Source: an uncultured Planctomycetaceae bacterium
GTDB lineage: Bacteria > Planctomycetota > Planctomycetia > Pirellulales > Thermoguttaceae
DNA: 10,568 nt
Direction: 5' to 3'
Assembly: GCA_947307005.1 (NCBI GenBank)
Contig: CAMZHY010000087.1
Span: forward strand, 1-10,568
Below are positions 1 to 6,621 of this stretch, piece after piece; within the stretch, counting starts at the first letter, position 1, and each line of letters opens with the position of its first letter. The notes beneath the pieces are model-generated. The model was not told the origin of the DNA. It saw nothing but the letters and a program-made list of their open reading frames with translations, and did no database searches. Both the position numbers and the translations under genes were made by a program.

Positions 1-399
1 CGCTACGCCCTGCGAAGCTTAAAGCTCCAACGGACGCGTCGCCCAAAAGCGACTGGAAAAATTTAACACAGAGAAACGGTTTGTCAATCGAGTTTTTTAA
101 AAAAATTTCAAAAATTCCTTTTCAGAATCTTTACGATTTCACATAGATCACAACAAACTCTCTGATTTTCACGGGACGACGATCGGACGCGTTCCGTTTT
201 TCACGGTCATTTCCGCGTCTCTGTGAATTTGCGCAACGACGATCGCAAATCGCTACGAAATGACGAGGTCGTTGTTCGTTTCGTCTGATTCTTCGCAGGT
301 CTGCGCTGTTAGACTTGCGCGAGGACGTTTCCCAGATATACTGACTTCGGTAAGCTTAACCTTTCCACATAGTCGTTGATTTAGCAGTTAGGAAATCGC
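1..399. other. Gene-free leader region upstream of the 125-aa CDS
   Basis: No gene is supported here. Frame 1 is open from base 1 to a stop at 64-66 and frame 3 from base 3 to a stop near 144, so either could be the tail of a gene that begins before the window, but neither shows a recognisable motif. Bases about 61-150 are clearly more AT-rich than the rest of the window, with A and T runs around 93-115. A short 5-bp stem (38-42 with 49-53) has no T-tract after it on either strand, so it is not a convincing terminator. The only regulatory candidate is the promoter-like element at 315-342, listed separately. Confidence 0.5.
315..342 (+). promoter_or_regulatory. Candidate promoter for the 125-aa CDS
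   Basis: TTGCGC (315-320), a 16-nt spacer, then TATACT (337-342). The -10 element matches the sigma-70 consensus at 5 of 6 positions and the -35 at only 3 of 6. A start near 349 would leave a leader of about 50 nt before the ATG at 400. The same CTTGCGCG / TATACT pair occurs upstream of the minus-strand gene ending at 824, which raises the chance that it is meaningful. This is an inference from sequence only. Confidence 0.35.
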
Positions 400-777
400 A
401 TGGTCTCCGATCTCAGCGCAGACGTCCAAACGGAAGTCCTTATTCTCCGTAATCCGTTCTATCACAAAATCGCCGCTCCAGAAGCGTTTGACGTCATGAT
501 TAAAGACGGATCGTGGCTCCCTCTCCTTTTTGGCGTGATACAATCCGTCGTCGAACGTCATTTTTTTGAACTCTGCGACCTAAATTGGGATTACGTCAAC
601 AACGAATCGGAGGTTCCCGAGGGGTACGCAAATTATAAGGCCTTCTACAGCAAGAACCTTAGCGACGAACAGATTCGATTCGTTAAGAGCGTGGCGGACG
701 AGTTGGAAGAAGATATTGCAACAGCCGCAAGAGAAACTCTCGCGGCGCGTGAAAACGAAGGCGAAACGAACGATTAA
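400..777 (+). CDS. Hypothetical protein, 125 aa
   Basis: I do not recognise this protein. It is small, soluble-looking and acidic, with no signal peptide or membrane segment. The first 40 or so residues include a hydrophobic stretch around 'SWLPLLFGVIQSVVERHFF' (about residues 38-56) that is too interrupted to be a membrane span. The last 45 residues look like a long charged helix rich in Glu and Ala, ending in a polar tail. The ATG at 400 has an AGGA sequence about 6 nt upstream, a plausible ribosome-binding site, and a candidate promoter lies at 315-342. Codon choice (GAC, GTC, TCG, GCG) resembles its neighbours, which supports it as real. It converges on the minus-strand gene ending at 824, leaving only 46 bases between the two stops. 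No operon partner is visible in the window. Confidence 0.7.
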   Translation: MVSDLSADVQTEVLILRNPFYHKIAAPEAFDVMIKDGSWLPLLFGVIQSVVERHFFELCDLNWDYVNNESEVPEGYANYKAFYSKNLSDEQIRFVKSVADELEEDIATAARETLAARENEGETND

Positions 778-823
778 CCGTGAAAAACTGACGTCGCGCC
801 GAAAGACAGTTTAGCGAAGCGTT

Positions 824-1891
824 TCAATAACGCATCGGTCTAGAGAAAACGTCGTTGTTAACGTCTGGAATTTCAATTCCCTCGCGTCGTCCCTCATTGG
901 AAGATCCAAGTCCGCGTCGTCCGCTTTTTCCGCCAACACCGGAAGGTTCGGCGTTCTGCGCAGCGGATGGAACAGGATCCTCGGACTTCATCGTAAGCAT
1001 TGGCGGCTCAGGGTCCCCGTCGAGGTCGAATTCGCCTCCCGTGTCCACAATTTCGGTTTCGTCATTGGGAAAAGAAAAATCTTCTTCGCTTGTCGTTATA
1101 AAACCAGATGAAGACGTTTCTTCCGCTTCCTGTTCGGGAATCCGACTAGGTTCCGTTCCATCTTGGGCGACTCCGACGGAAGAGTCAAACGTCTGAGATT
1201 GCTCCAAACTACGCCATTTCGCATAGCCGTTAATCCCGCCTGCGATTACGAGAAGAATCAAGACGCTCTTAAAGCCCGAGACTAATCTTCTCAATCGCGA
1301 GCCTTTCGATTTGATTTTAACCTGAACTTCGCTCCGTCGCGGGTCGCAATTCCTCTTGTTCACCTTCGGACTTGATTGTCCAACGGGATCAATCTTCACG
1401 TCTATTACGGATTCCTCGGAAGACGTCCGCGTCGAGCTATGCGAGTATTCGTCGCTCACGTCGCTCGCGTTTTTAGACTCGTTCAACGAAACGTAAGGCG
1501 GTTCCTCTTCCCAAGCGACGTAATAAAGCTGTCGCCGACAGTTCTGCGGCGCCGTGGCAGGTTGCGGTAATCGGTTGTTCAGAATATCGTAGCAATCGGC
1601 AACTTCGGCGAGAATCTCTGGGGATTCGCCGCAGACGCGTTCGTATTCTTCAGAAATATCCGCCGATTCAATCTGACAGTCGAGATACTCGGCGACAATA
1701 TTAGGATCGGGAAACGATTCGTCGGCAAAAACTTCCGGAGCTTTTCTGAGAGGCGCGGACGTCGTCTGACGAATCTTTCGAAAAAACTCGACGCTACGCG
1801 AGTCGTTTCTCAGTTCGTTTTCAATTCGCGCGCGTTCGCCGCTCGTCAAATCCCGATCGTGGCAGAACAACGCTTGAAGAGCAAGACGCAT
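824..1891 (-). CDS. Planctomycete-type single-pass membrane protein (anti-sigma-like), unknown function
   Basis: Reads as 355 aa from the ATG at 1891-1889. That start has GGTGA about 7 nt upstream. An in-frame TTG at 1927 would add 12 residues, but it has GGAAA only 3 nt away, so I prefer the ATG. Order of parts (355-aa numbering): a short helical N-terminus with 'LTSGERARIENEL' (about 15-27), like the N-terminal segment of planctomycete anti-sigma/zf-HC2-type proteins; a block at about 62-107 with EYLD, then 'ESPEILAEVADCYDIL', a pattern I associate with planctomycete membrane proteins; a polar Ser/Glu-rich stretch; a basic patch followed by one membrane span at about 207-225 ('FKSVLILLVIAGGINGYAKW'); then about 130 residues of low-complexity acidic/Gly/Ser sequence. 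The basic side faces the N-terminus, so the N-terminal part should be cytoplasmic. No sigma-factor gene lies next to it. The role is unknown; a scaffold or anti-sigma-like function is inference. Confidence 0.75.
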   Translation of the reverse strand: MRLALQALFCHDRDLTSGERARIENELRNDSRSVEFFRKIRQTTSAPLRKAPEVFADESFPDPNIVAEYLDCQIESADISEEYERVCGESPEILAEVADCYDILNNRLPQPATAPQNCRRQLYYVAWEEEPPYVSLNESKNASDVSDEYSHSSTRTSSEESVIDVKIDPVGQSSPKVNKRNCDPRRSEVQVKIKSKGSRLRRLVSGFKSVLILLVIAGGINGYAKWRSLEQSQTFDSSVGVAQDGTEPSRIPEQEAEETSSSGFITTSEEDFSFPNDETEIVDTGGEFDLDGDPEPPMLTMKSEDPVPSAAQNAEPSGVGGKSGRRGLGSSNEGRREGIEIPDVNNDVFSRPMRY

Positions 1892-1953
1892 GACTTTCAC
1901 CGATTGCTTTCTAACCAATAACCCCAATTTCCAGTGAGGAAAACCTTGCGGCG

Positions 1954-1983
1954 AGTATAGAAAAAACTACGGAGTCCGCGCAA
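1954..1983 (-). promoter_or_regulatory. Candidate promoter for the 355-aa membrane protein gene
   Basis: On the minus strand: TTGCGC (1983-1978), an 18-nt spacer, then TATACT (1959-1954). The -10 is 5 of 6 to consensus and the -35 is 3 of 6. A start near 1947 gives a leader of about 56 nt to the ATG at 1891 but only about 20 nt to the alternative TTG at 1927. It sits just past the stop of the 727-aa gene, so the downstream gene may be transcribed both from here and by read-through. Confidence 0.35.
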
Positions 1984-2031
1984 GAGAGATTTTGGAACGC
2001 GTAGAAGTCGACGACGTGTAAACGCCGTCCG

Positions 2032-4215
2032 TTACTCCTTTGAACGCAACGCGACTTCGGGAACGGACGCGTCTTTCGACGGCGAGACGCCGCCCGACTT
2101 TCTCGTTTCTTTCGCTTTTTCTTTCTCAAGAAGCGAAGACGTCCACTCGCGAATTCTTCGCTGAATGGGTTGAGATTGCCGAACGATCCAACATCCGTTC
2201 TCGACGTCAATCCAAAGGGAAACCTCCGGATCGTCCCAGCTTTCGGACGCAATCTCGCTCTTCATTTCCTTCGTTAGCTTGAGCGCCTGCTCAAGCGTCT
2301 TTAGAGAATCGAGCGTTGCAAAACCGTGAAGTTCGACGGTTCGATATGAATCGGCTTTCTCGTCGGTCGTAATCAATATGAGCTTCTCGTCGAGTATCAC
2401 ATAGTTTAGACGGAACGGTTCAAGAACGTCTGATAGGACTTTTGCGACGGGCGACGCTCCAATTCGCGCGTTCGTCGTTGAATCGCGACCAGAGCCTGAA
2501 GCGTTGAGCGCGGCGTCGTCCCAAATAGCGAGAAAATTAAACTTGTTTTCAAGAATCGACGCCGCCTGTTGAAGGGAAATTGGTTTGATAAGATTAAACG
2601 AGGTCTTCTTTGACAGCGTTTCCCACCCGCGAAGTTCAGGCGCCAAACTCTCAGTCGCTATCCGACGTTCGGCGTCTAACCGTCGTAAAACGCGAAGTTG
2701 ATCGAGAAGAATTTCGACTAACTTGCGAACGGTCGAGTTATGCGTAACGACAAGTTCGGTTCCGTCGACCGCGATCTTTCCTGCGAATTCTCCATCGTCC
2801 CATTCCCCAGGCGCTACGAGCGACTTAACGAATTCGATAAGCGCGGACGGGGTCGTCGATTCAGAATCGCTAGTCGTCCCGTCGGCGTTGACTTTAACAG
2901 GAAACGGCGTTGCGTCGCCGAGAAGATCGGCGACGTCAAATCGTTGTTCGACAATTTCTGAAAGTTCGCTCGACTGCGGTTCGATCACAATTCGATCCGA
3001 GCTTTTAACGAGGTTCCATTTAAGCATTTCCGCTTCTTTAGCGAGCGCCGTCCCAACGTCGACGTCGTCAAGCTTGAGATCAAGCCTTTTGCTGAGGGAC
3101 GGACGCAAGACCGCGAATCGATCAAGATCAAATTCGATCGGAACGCCGGAAAATTCAGAAAGAAGTCGCGTTGCGGCCGCCGGCGATTCAGGAAAAACAA
3201 TCGAATGTATTGCCAACGCCATCCTAGCGTCAACGTCAATATCAGCAGGCTTGTTTTTTAGAACGGGCAGCGAGCTCTGCGAAGAAACGTCGGTCGTCGA
3301 CGCGACGGAACCTAAATCCTCCTCGTCCGTCTCGTTTTTTTCCTCCACAGTCTGATTCTTACGCTCAAATTCCGCCTCGTCAAAGTCGGTTGGAATCGCG
3401 CCGTCGTCGACAGTCTCTTCGTCGTCAACCACGTCGTCGGACGCTAGTTCGGTTTCATCCGCCGCGTCGAGTCCACCGTCGATTTCGTCGAGGTCGCCCA
3501 AATCGTCGTCCGTGTCGCTTTCTTGATCGTCAACTATGTTTTCGTCGTCAACGCCCACAGCGTCGACAGACTCTTCCGAATCGTTAGACTCTTCTTCGAC
3601 GTTCTCATCGCTCTGAAAGACGTCAAAGACGTCGTCGGAAGAATCCGCTTCTTCATTTAACGCGACGTCAACCGCGCCGGAGCGAGTCGCTTCTTGGTCG
3701 TCCGTTTCAGACGCGTTGTTTTCAGTCGCATCGGGCGTTTCAGCCGCCGTAGGTTCCTTTGGTTCAGAAGCGGCGAACTTTCCAAGAAAGACGATTGCAA
3801 GAGCTGCGACGCCAAACGCGCAAACAAGTCCGGCAATAAGGAAAACACGACCTTTTTTTCGTCTGTCGTCGACAGTCTCCTCGTTTAGAAAACCATTTGA
3901 CGCGATTTTCTCATCTTCAGCGATTGATTCGGGACGCCTCTCAACCGGAGAAACGTCGTCCGTTCTTCTCCCCCTGGCGGACTCGTCGGATTCTCGCGCC
4001 TGCTCGTCCGACCTTTTCTCGACAATCGGTTCGCTCGTCGCAATCCCTTCCGCCTCTTTGAGAAGGGAAGCGTCGTCTTGTTCTCTGGGCGGCTCTATCA
4101 TCATCATCCCGCCGCATTTCGGACATGCGACAATCTGACCGACCAGCGTCGGATCGGTTACTTCAAAGAGGGTCTCGCAGGAGGGACAACCGACTTGAAA
4201 CGCATGATCCTTCAT
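2032..4215 (-). CDS. Zinc-ribbon, single-pass membrane protein with long acidic linker and STN-like repeats
   Basis: 727 aa, ATG at 4215-4213, with GGGAGA 8 nt upstream as a good ribosome-binding site. Parts in order: a zinc ribbon with CxxC at 10-13 and CxxC at 31-34 (MJ0042-like); a charged cytoplasmic stretch; a basic DRRKKGR patch, then one membrane span at about 124-146; an acidic linker at about 147-305 (47 of residues 201-300 are Asp or Glu, 3 are Lys/Arg); then a folded C-terminal half. That half has two similar modules at about 335-412 and 540-617, each with an 'AA..L...F' helix followed by beta-strand patterns ending in I.I or L.L.T, resembling the secretin/TonB short N-terminal (STN) fold. 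Between them, about 425-510 resembles the 'FD..DLL...APGEWD...LVV.....V..L' arrangement known from planctomycete hypothetical proteins. Topology predicts the zinc ribbon inside and the rest outside the cytoplasmic membrane. Function unknown. It is divergent from hisD. Confidence 0.8.
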   Translation of the reverse strand: MKDHAFQVGCPSCETLFEVTDPTLVGQIVACPKCGGMMMIEPPREQDDASLLKEAEGIATSEPIVEKRSDEQARESDESARGRRTDDVSPVERRPESIAEDEKIASNGFLNEETVDDRRKKGRVFLIAGLVCAFGVAALAIVFLGKFAASEPKEPTAAETPDATENNASETDDQEATRSGAVDVALNEEADSSDDVFDVFQSDENVEEESNDSEESVDAVGVDDENIVDDQESDTDDDLGDLDEIDGGLDAADETELASDDVVDDEETVDDGAIPTDFDEAEFERKNQTVEEKNETDEEDLGSVASTTDVSSQSSLPVLKNKPADIDVDARMALAIHSIVFPESPAAATRLLSEFSGVPIEFDLDRFAVLRPSLSKRLDLKLDDVDVGTALAKEAEMLKWNLVKSSDRIVIEPQSSELSEIVEQRFDVADLLGDATPFPVKVNADGTTSDSESTTPSALIEFVKSLVAPGEWDDGEFAGKIAVDGTELVVTHNSTVRKLVEILLDQLRVLRRLDAERRIATESLAPELRGWETLSKKTSFNLIKPISLQQAASILENKFNFLAIWDDAALNASGSGRDSTTNARIGASPVAKVLSDVLEPFRLNYVILDEKLILITTDEKADSYRTVELHGFATLDSLKTLEQALKLTKEMKSEIASESWDDPEVSLWIDVENGCWIVRQSQPIQRRIREWTSSLLEKEKAKETRKSGGVSPSKDASVPEVALRSKE

Positions 4216-4288
4216 AGAGGAAATCTCCCTGTTTTACGACTCCGCAAAAAAACGCGCGCGACCTCGACAAAAAAAACGCCGCCTATAT

Positions 4289-4317
4289 ATTTTACTATCG
4301 ACACGGGACGTTGTAAA
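4289..4317 (-). promoter_or_regulatory. Candidate promoter for the 727-aa membrane protein gene
   Basis: On the minus strand: TTTACA (4317-4312, 5 of 6 to the sigma-70 -35 consensus), an exact 17-nt spacer, then TAAAAT (4294-4289, 5 of 6 to the -10 consensus). A start near 4282 leaves a leader of about 67 nt to the ATG at 4215. The element is almost coincident with a plus-strand promoter over 4291-4319, so the two cannot be occupied together. Confidence 0.55.
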
Positions 4318-4319
4318 AT
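4291..4319 (+). promoter_or_regulatory. Candidate promoter for the hisD-DUF1080-uppS unit
   Basis: TTTACT (4291-4296, 4 of 6 to the -35 consensus), a 17-nt spacer, then TAAAAT (4314-4319, 5 of 6 to the -10 consensus). A start near 4326 gives a leader of about 55 nt to the ATG at 4381. A second possibility on the same strand is TCGACA (4264-4269) with TATATT (4286-4291) and a 16-nt spacer. The sequence alone does not decide which is used. Confidence 0.5.
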
Positions 4320-4366
4320 ACGGTGAAAAACAACGGTCTAGTCGATAAACATGTCCGACGGTCGAA

Positions 4367-4372
4367 AAGAGG
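4367..4372 (+). promoter_or_regulatory. Ribosome-binding site that decides the hisD start
   Basis: AAGAGG sits 8 nt before the ATG at 4381. The upstream in-frame ATG at 4351 has no purine-rich Shine-Dalgarno sequence before it (the preceding bases are GTCGATAAAC). This favours 4381 as the true start of hisD and shortens the protein from 464 to 454 aa. Confidence 0.6.
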
Positions 4373-4380
4373 CGATTACA

Positions 4381-5745
4381 ATGGCTCAAAATAAGCTCCA
4401 AATCGAATGGATTGACGCGCGCAAAGACGACGTTCAGACGAAAATCGACGCCCTGCGGCAAAAGCTCAGCCTCAAGGGGAATATCGTCAGCGAATCGGGA
4501 AAACAGCGTACGATTGAAATCTTTGGCGCGCCGCTCACGCCTCAGGAAGTCGTTGAAAAAATATGCGCCGACGTCGACGAAAAAGGGCTTGTAGCGCTTC
4601 TCGATTATTCGGCTAGGATCGATCGAGCGCAACTCTCCGCCGACGAGTTGCGCGTTCCTCAAGAAGACCTCGACAAAGCGCTCGCGGACGTTGAGCCTAG
4701 CTTTTTAGAAGCGGTCGACCATGTTCGGGAAAACGTCGCGACCTTCCAGCGCGCGATTCTCCATAAATCAGTTCGAATCGAGCGTCCCGGCGGATGGCTC
4801 GGACAACGTTATCTTCCGCTCAGACGCGTCGGCGTATGCGTTCCAGGGGGCGCGGCCGCTTATCCGTCGAGCGTTATCATGACGGTTGTTCCCGCTCAAG
4901 TCGCCGGGGTCAAAGAAATCGCAGTCATGGCGCCGCCGACCCCAAACGGTTCGTACAACAAATATTTGTTGGCGACGTGCGCGAGACTCGGCGTAACGGA
5001 AGTCTACCGCATGGGAGGCGCGCAAGGGGTCGCGACCTTTGCTTATGGGGTCGAAGGAATTCCGCGCGTCGACAAAATCGTGGGACCGGGCAACATGTTC
5101 GTCGCGCTCGCTAAAAAAACGGTCTACGGCGCGGTCGATATCGACTCAATCGCGGGTCCGAGCGAAGTCGTCGTCATCGTCGACGATTCGACCCGGGCTG
5201 ATTTCACGGCGTACGACGTTCTCGCGCAAGCGGAACACGCGCCCGGTTCGAGCATTCTCGTCGGTTGGAACGAGGAAACGCTCCGCGCGGCGCTCGACAA
5301 GATCGACGAGACGCTCGACAAAATTGAACGCGGCGATTTGGCGCGTCAGGCGCTCGCGAATTTCGGCGCGGTCATCCTCGCGGAAAACGCCGACGACGCG
5401 TGTCGCTGGACCAATCTCATCGCTCCGGAGCACTTGCACATCGCGACGCAAAACGCGGAAGAGCTTGCGGAAAAGATTCCGTGCGCCGGCGCGATCTTCT
5501 TAGGCAACCATACCCCCGTCGCCCTCGGCGACTATGCCGCGGGTCCCTCGCACGTTTTGCCGACCAGCGGTTCCGCTCGCTTCGCCAGCGGTCTGACCTG
5601 CAACGATTTCATCCGCGGCAACAGTCTCCTGTGCTTCACGCAAGAAGGACTAGATCTTCTCGCTCCCGACGTCGATCAGATTTCGACGGTCGAAGGACTA
5701 ACCGCGCACCGAGGCAGCGTCGACGTTCGTCGCTCCCGGAACTGA
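4381..5745 (+). CDS. hisD: Histidinol dehydrogenase
   Basis: 454 aa. Catalyses the last two steps of histidine synthesis, oxidising L-histidinol to L-histidine with two NAD+ in the cytoplasm, as a zinc-dependent homodimer. Family signatures are all present: 'VCVPGGAAAYPSSV', 'GGAQGVATFAYG', 'VDKIVGPGN', 'DSIAGPSEV', 'AQAEHAPGS', 'APEHLHI' and 'GDYAAGPSHVLPT'. The zinc ligands known from E. coli HisD (Q259, H262, D360, H419) correspond to Q283, H286, D384 and H443, and the catalytic Glu/His pair (E326, H327) to E350 and H351. The offset is a constant 24 residues, so the catalytic core has no net insertion or deletion and the enzyme should be active. The extra length lies at the N-terminus. The start at 4381 is chosen for its Shine-Dalgarno sequence; an in-frame ATG at 4351 is the alternative. 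No other his gene is in the window. It heads a run with the DUF1080 gene (45-bp gap) and uppS. Confidence 0.96.
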   Translation: MAQNKLQIEWIDARKDDVQTKIDALRQKLSLKGNIVSESGKQRTIEIFGAPLTPQEVVEKICADVDEKGLVALLDYSARIDRAQLSADELRVPQEDLDKALADVEPSFLEAVDHVRENVATFQRAILHKSVRIERPGGWLGQRYLPLRRVGVCVPGGAAAYPSSVIMTVVPAQVAGVKEIAVMAPPTPNGSYNKYLLATCARLGVTEVYRMGGAQGVATFAYGVEGIPRVDKIVGPGNMFVALAKKTVYGAVDIDSIAGPSEVVVIVDDSTRADFTAYDVLAQAEHAPGSSILVGWNEETLRAALDKIDETLDKIERGDLARQALANFGAVILAENADDACRWTNLIAPEHLHIATQNAEELAEKIPCAGAIFLGNHTPVALGDYAAGPSHVLPTSGSARFASGLTCNDFIRGNSLLCFTQEGLDLLAPDVDQISTVEGLTAHRGSVDVRRSRN

Positions 5746-5790
5746 CCGACTTCAACGCGGCTTCCCTAACCAATTATTCAAGGAGTCCCC

Positions 5791-6585
5791 ATGAAAAAAC
5801 GCCGTCTTCTCGTTTGTTCGCTTATCCTCGGCGCCGTCGCCTTTACGAGCGTCTCCGTCGCGCGCGATTTAGTCGTCCCGAAAAACGAAAACGAATCCTA
5901 CGGATATTCCGACTCGCCCAAGCAGCCATGGAGCGAATATCGCGTTCACGATCCGAGTCGTCCGATCCCGAAAAAAATCAACCCGACTCCGCCGACCTAC
6001 TTCCAGCCCGCGCCTCCTGACGCGACCGTTCTCTTCGACGGTTCCAATACCGACGCGTGGGAGCCGACGCAGTGGAAACTCGTCGACGGCGTCATCGAAT
6101 GCACAAGCGGCGCGTTCAGGACAAAGGAAAAGTTCGGAGCGTTCCAACTCCATCTTGAGTGGCGTTCTCCCGCTAATTTTGAAGGAGACTGGGGCAACCA
6201 GGGGAATAACGGCGTCTCGCTCCTCGGCGCATACGAAATCCAAATCTTCGACTCTTTTAAAGTCAACAACTATCCCGACGGCGCCTGCGGCTCCGTTTAC
6301 GGACAAACGCCGCCTCTTGTCAACGCCTGCACGCCCGCCGGAAACTGGCAGACTTACGATATTTTCTTCACGCCCGCAAAGTTCGACGGCGATACGCAAA
6401 TCGCCTCGCCTCGCGTCACCGTCGTTCAAAACGGGATCATGATCCAGAACAACACGGAGATTTACGGGTCGACCAACCACTTCAACCTCCCGGGTCCGAA
6501 TCCCAAGGGCAAAGGTCCGATCGTTTTGAGCGGACATGGCTGCCCCGTGCAGTTCCGAAACATTTGGATTCGTTCCTTTGACTGA
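5791..6585 (+). CDS. Secreted DUF1080 (3-keto-disaccharide hydrolase family) protein
   Basis: 264 aa. The start is well supported: AAGGAG lies 6 nt before the ATG. Residues 1-24 form a classic signal peptide (MKKRR, a hydrophobic core, then a cut site VSVA before R25), so the protein is exported. A Pro-rich linker of about 50 residues leads to the DUF1080 (PF06439) domain at about 76-263, a concanavalin-like beta-sandwich. Recognisable features are 'VLFDGSNTDAWEP' at its start, 'QLHLEWRSP', 'GNNGVSLLGAYEIQIFDS' (Glu149 in the conserved YEIQ motif), 'GSVYGQTPP', 'GNWQTYDIFF' and the closing 'VQFRNIWIR'. Characterised members hydrolyse 3-keto-glycosides made by sugar 3-dehydrogenases; the substrate here is unknown and no such dehydrogenase is in the window. 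It lies 45 bp after hisD and 36 bp before uppS with no terminator between, so it is probably co-transcribed with them. Planctomycetes carry many paralogues. Confidence 0.9.
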   Translation: MKKRRLLVCSLILGAVAFTSVSVARDLVVPKNENESYGYSDSPKQPWSEYRVHDPSRPIPKKINPTPPTYFQPAPPDATVLFDGSNTDAWEPTQWKLVDGVIECTSGAFRTKEKFGAFQLHLEWRSPANFEGDWGNQGNNGVSLLGAYEIQIFDSFKVNNYPDGACGSVYGQTPPLVNACTPAGNWQTYDIFFTPAKFDGDTQIASPRVTVVQNGIMIQNNTEIYGSTNHFNLPGPNPKGKGPIVLSGHGCPVQFRNIWIRSFD

Positions 6586-6621
6586 TTCAGACTAACGCCA
6601 ATAACCCCATCGAGATTAGCC

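Noticed and set aside
176..245. 10-mer ACGACGATCG repeated at 176-185 and 236-245, exactly 60 bp apart
   Set aside because: Only two copies, and GACGAC/TCGTCG words are very frequent in this genome, so chance is a good explanation.
785..812. Possible minus-strand terminator (AAACTG stem with CAGTTT) between the convergent genes
   Set aside because: The stem is only 6 bp with a 16-nt loop and five T residues that mostly overlap the stem; too weak to call.
1911..2252. Minus-strand open frame of 113 codons overlapping the 3' end of the 727-aa gene
   Set aside because: It mostly lies in another frame of the 727-aa coding region, is dominated by Arg/Lys/Ser as expected for an out-of-frame reading, and has no recognisable domain.
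3403..3620. TCGTCG-rich tract that looks like a simple-sequence repeat
   Set aside because: It is explained by Asp/Glu codons of the acidic linker in the 727-aa gene and is not a regular tandem array; no CRISPR-like spacing.
4234..4662. Minus-strand open frame of 142 codons across the hisD 5' end
   Set aside because: It is antisense to the well-supported hisD and to the divergent promoter region; the composition is that of a shadow frame.
5039..6020. Arg/Ser-rich open frames on the plus strand inside hisD and the DUF1080 gene
   Set aside because: These are frame-shifted readings of strongly conserved genes; the extreme Arg/Ser content comes from GC-rich codon bias.
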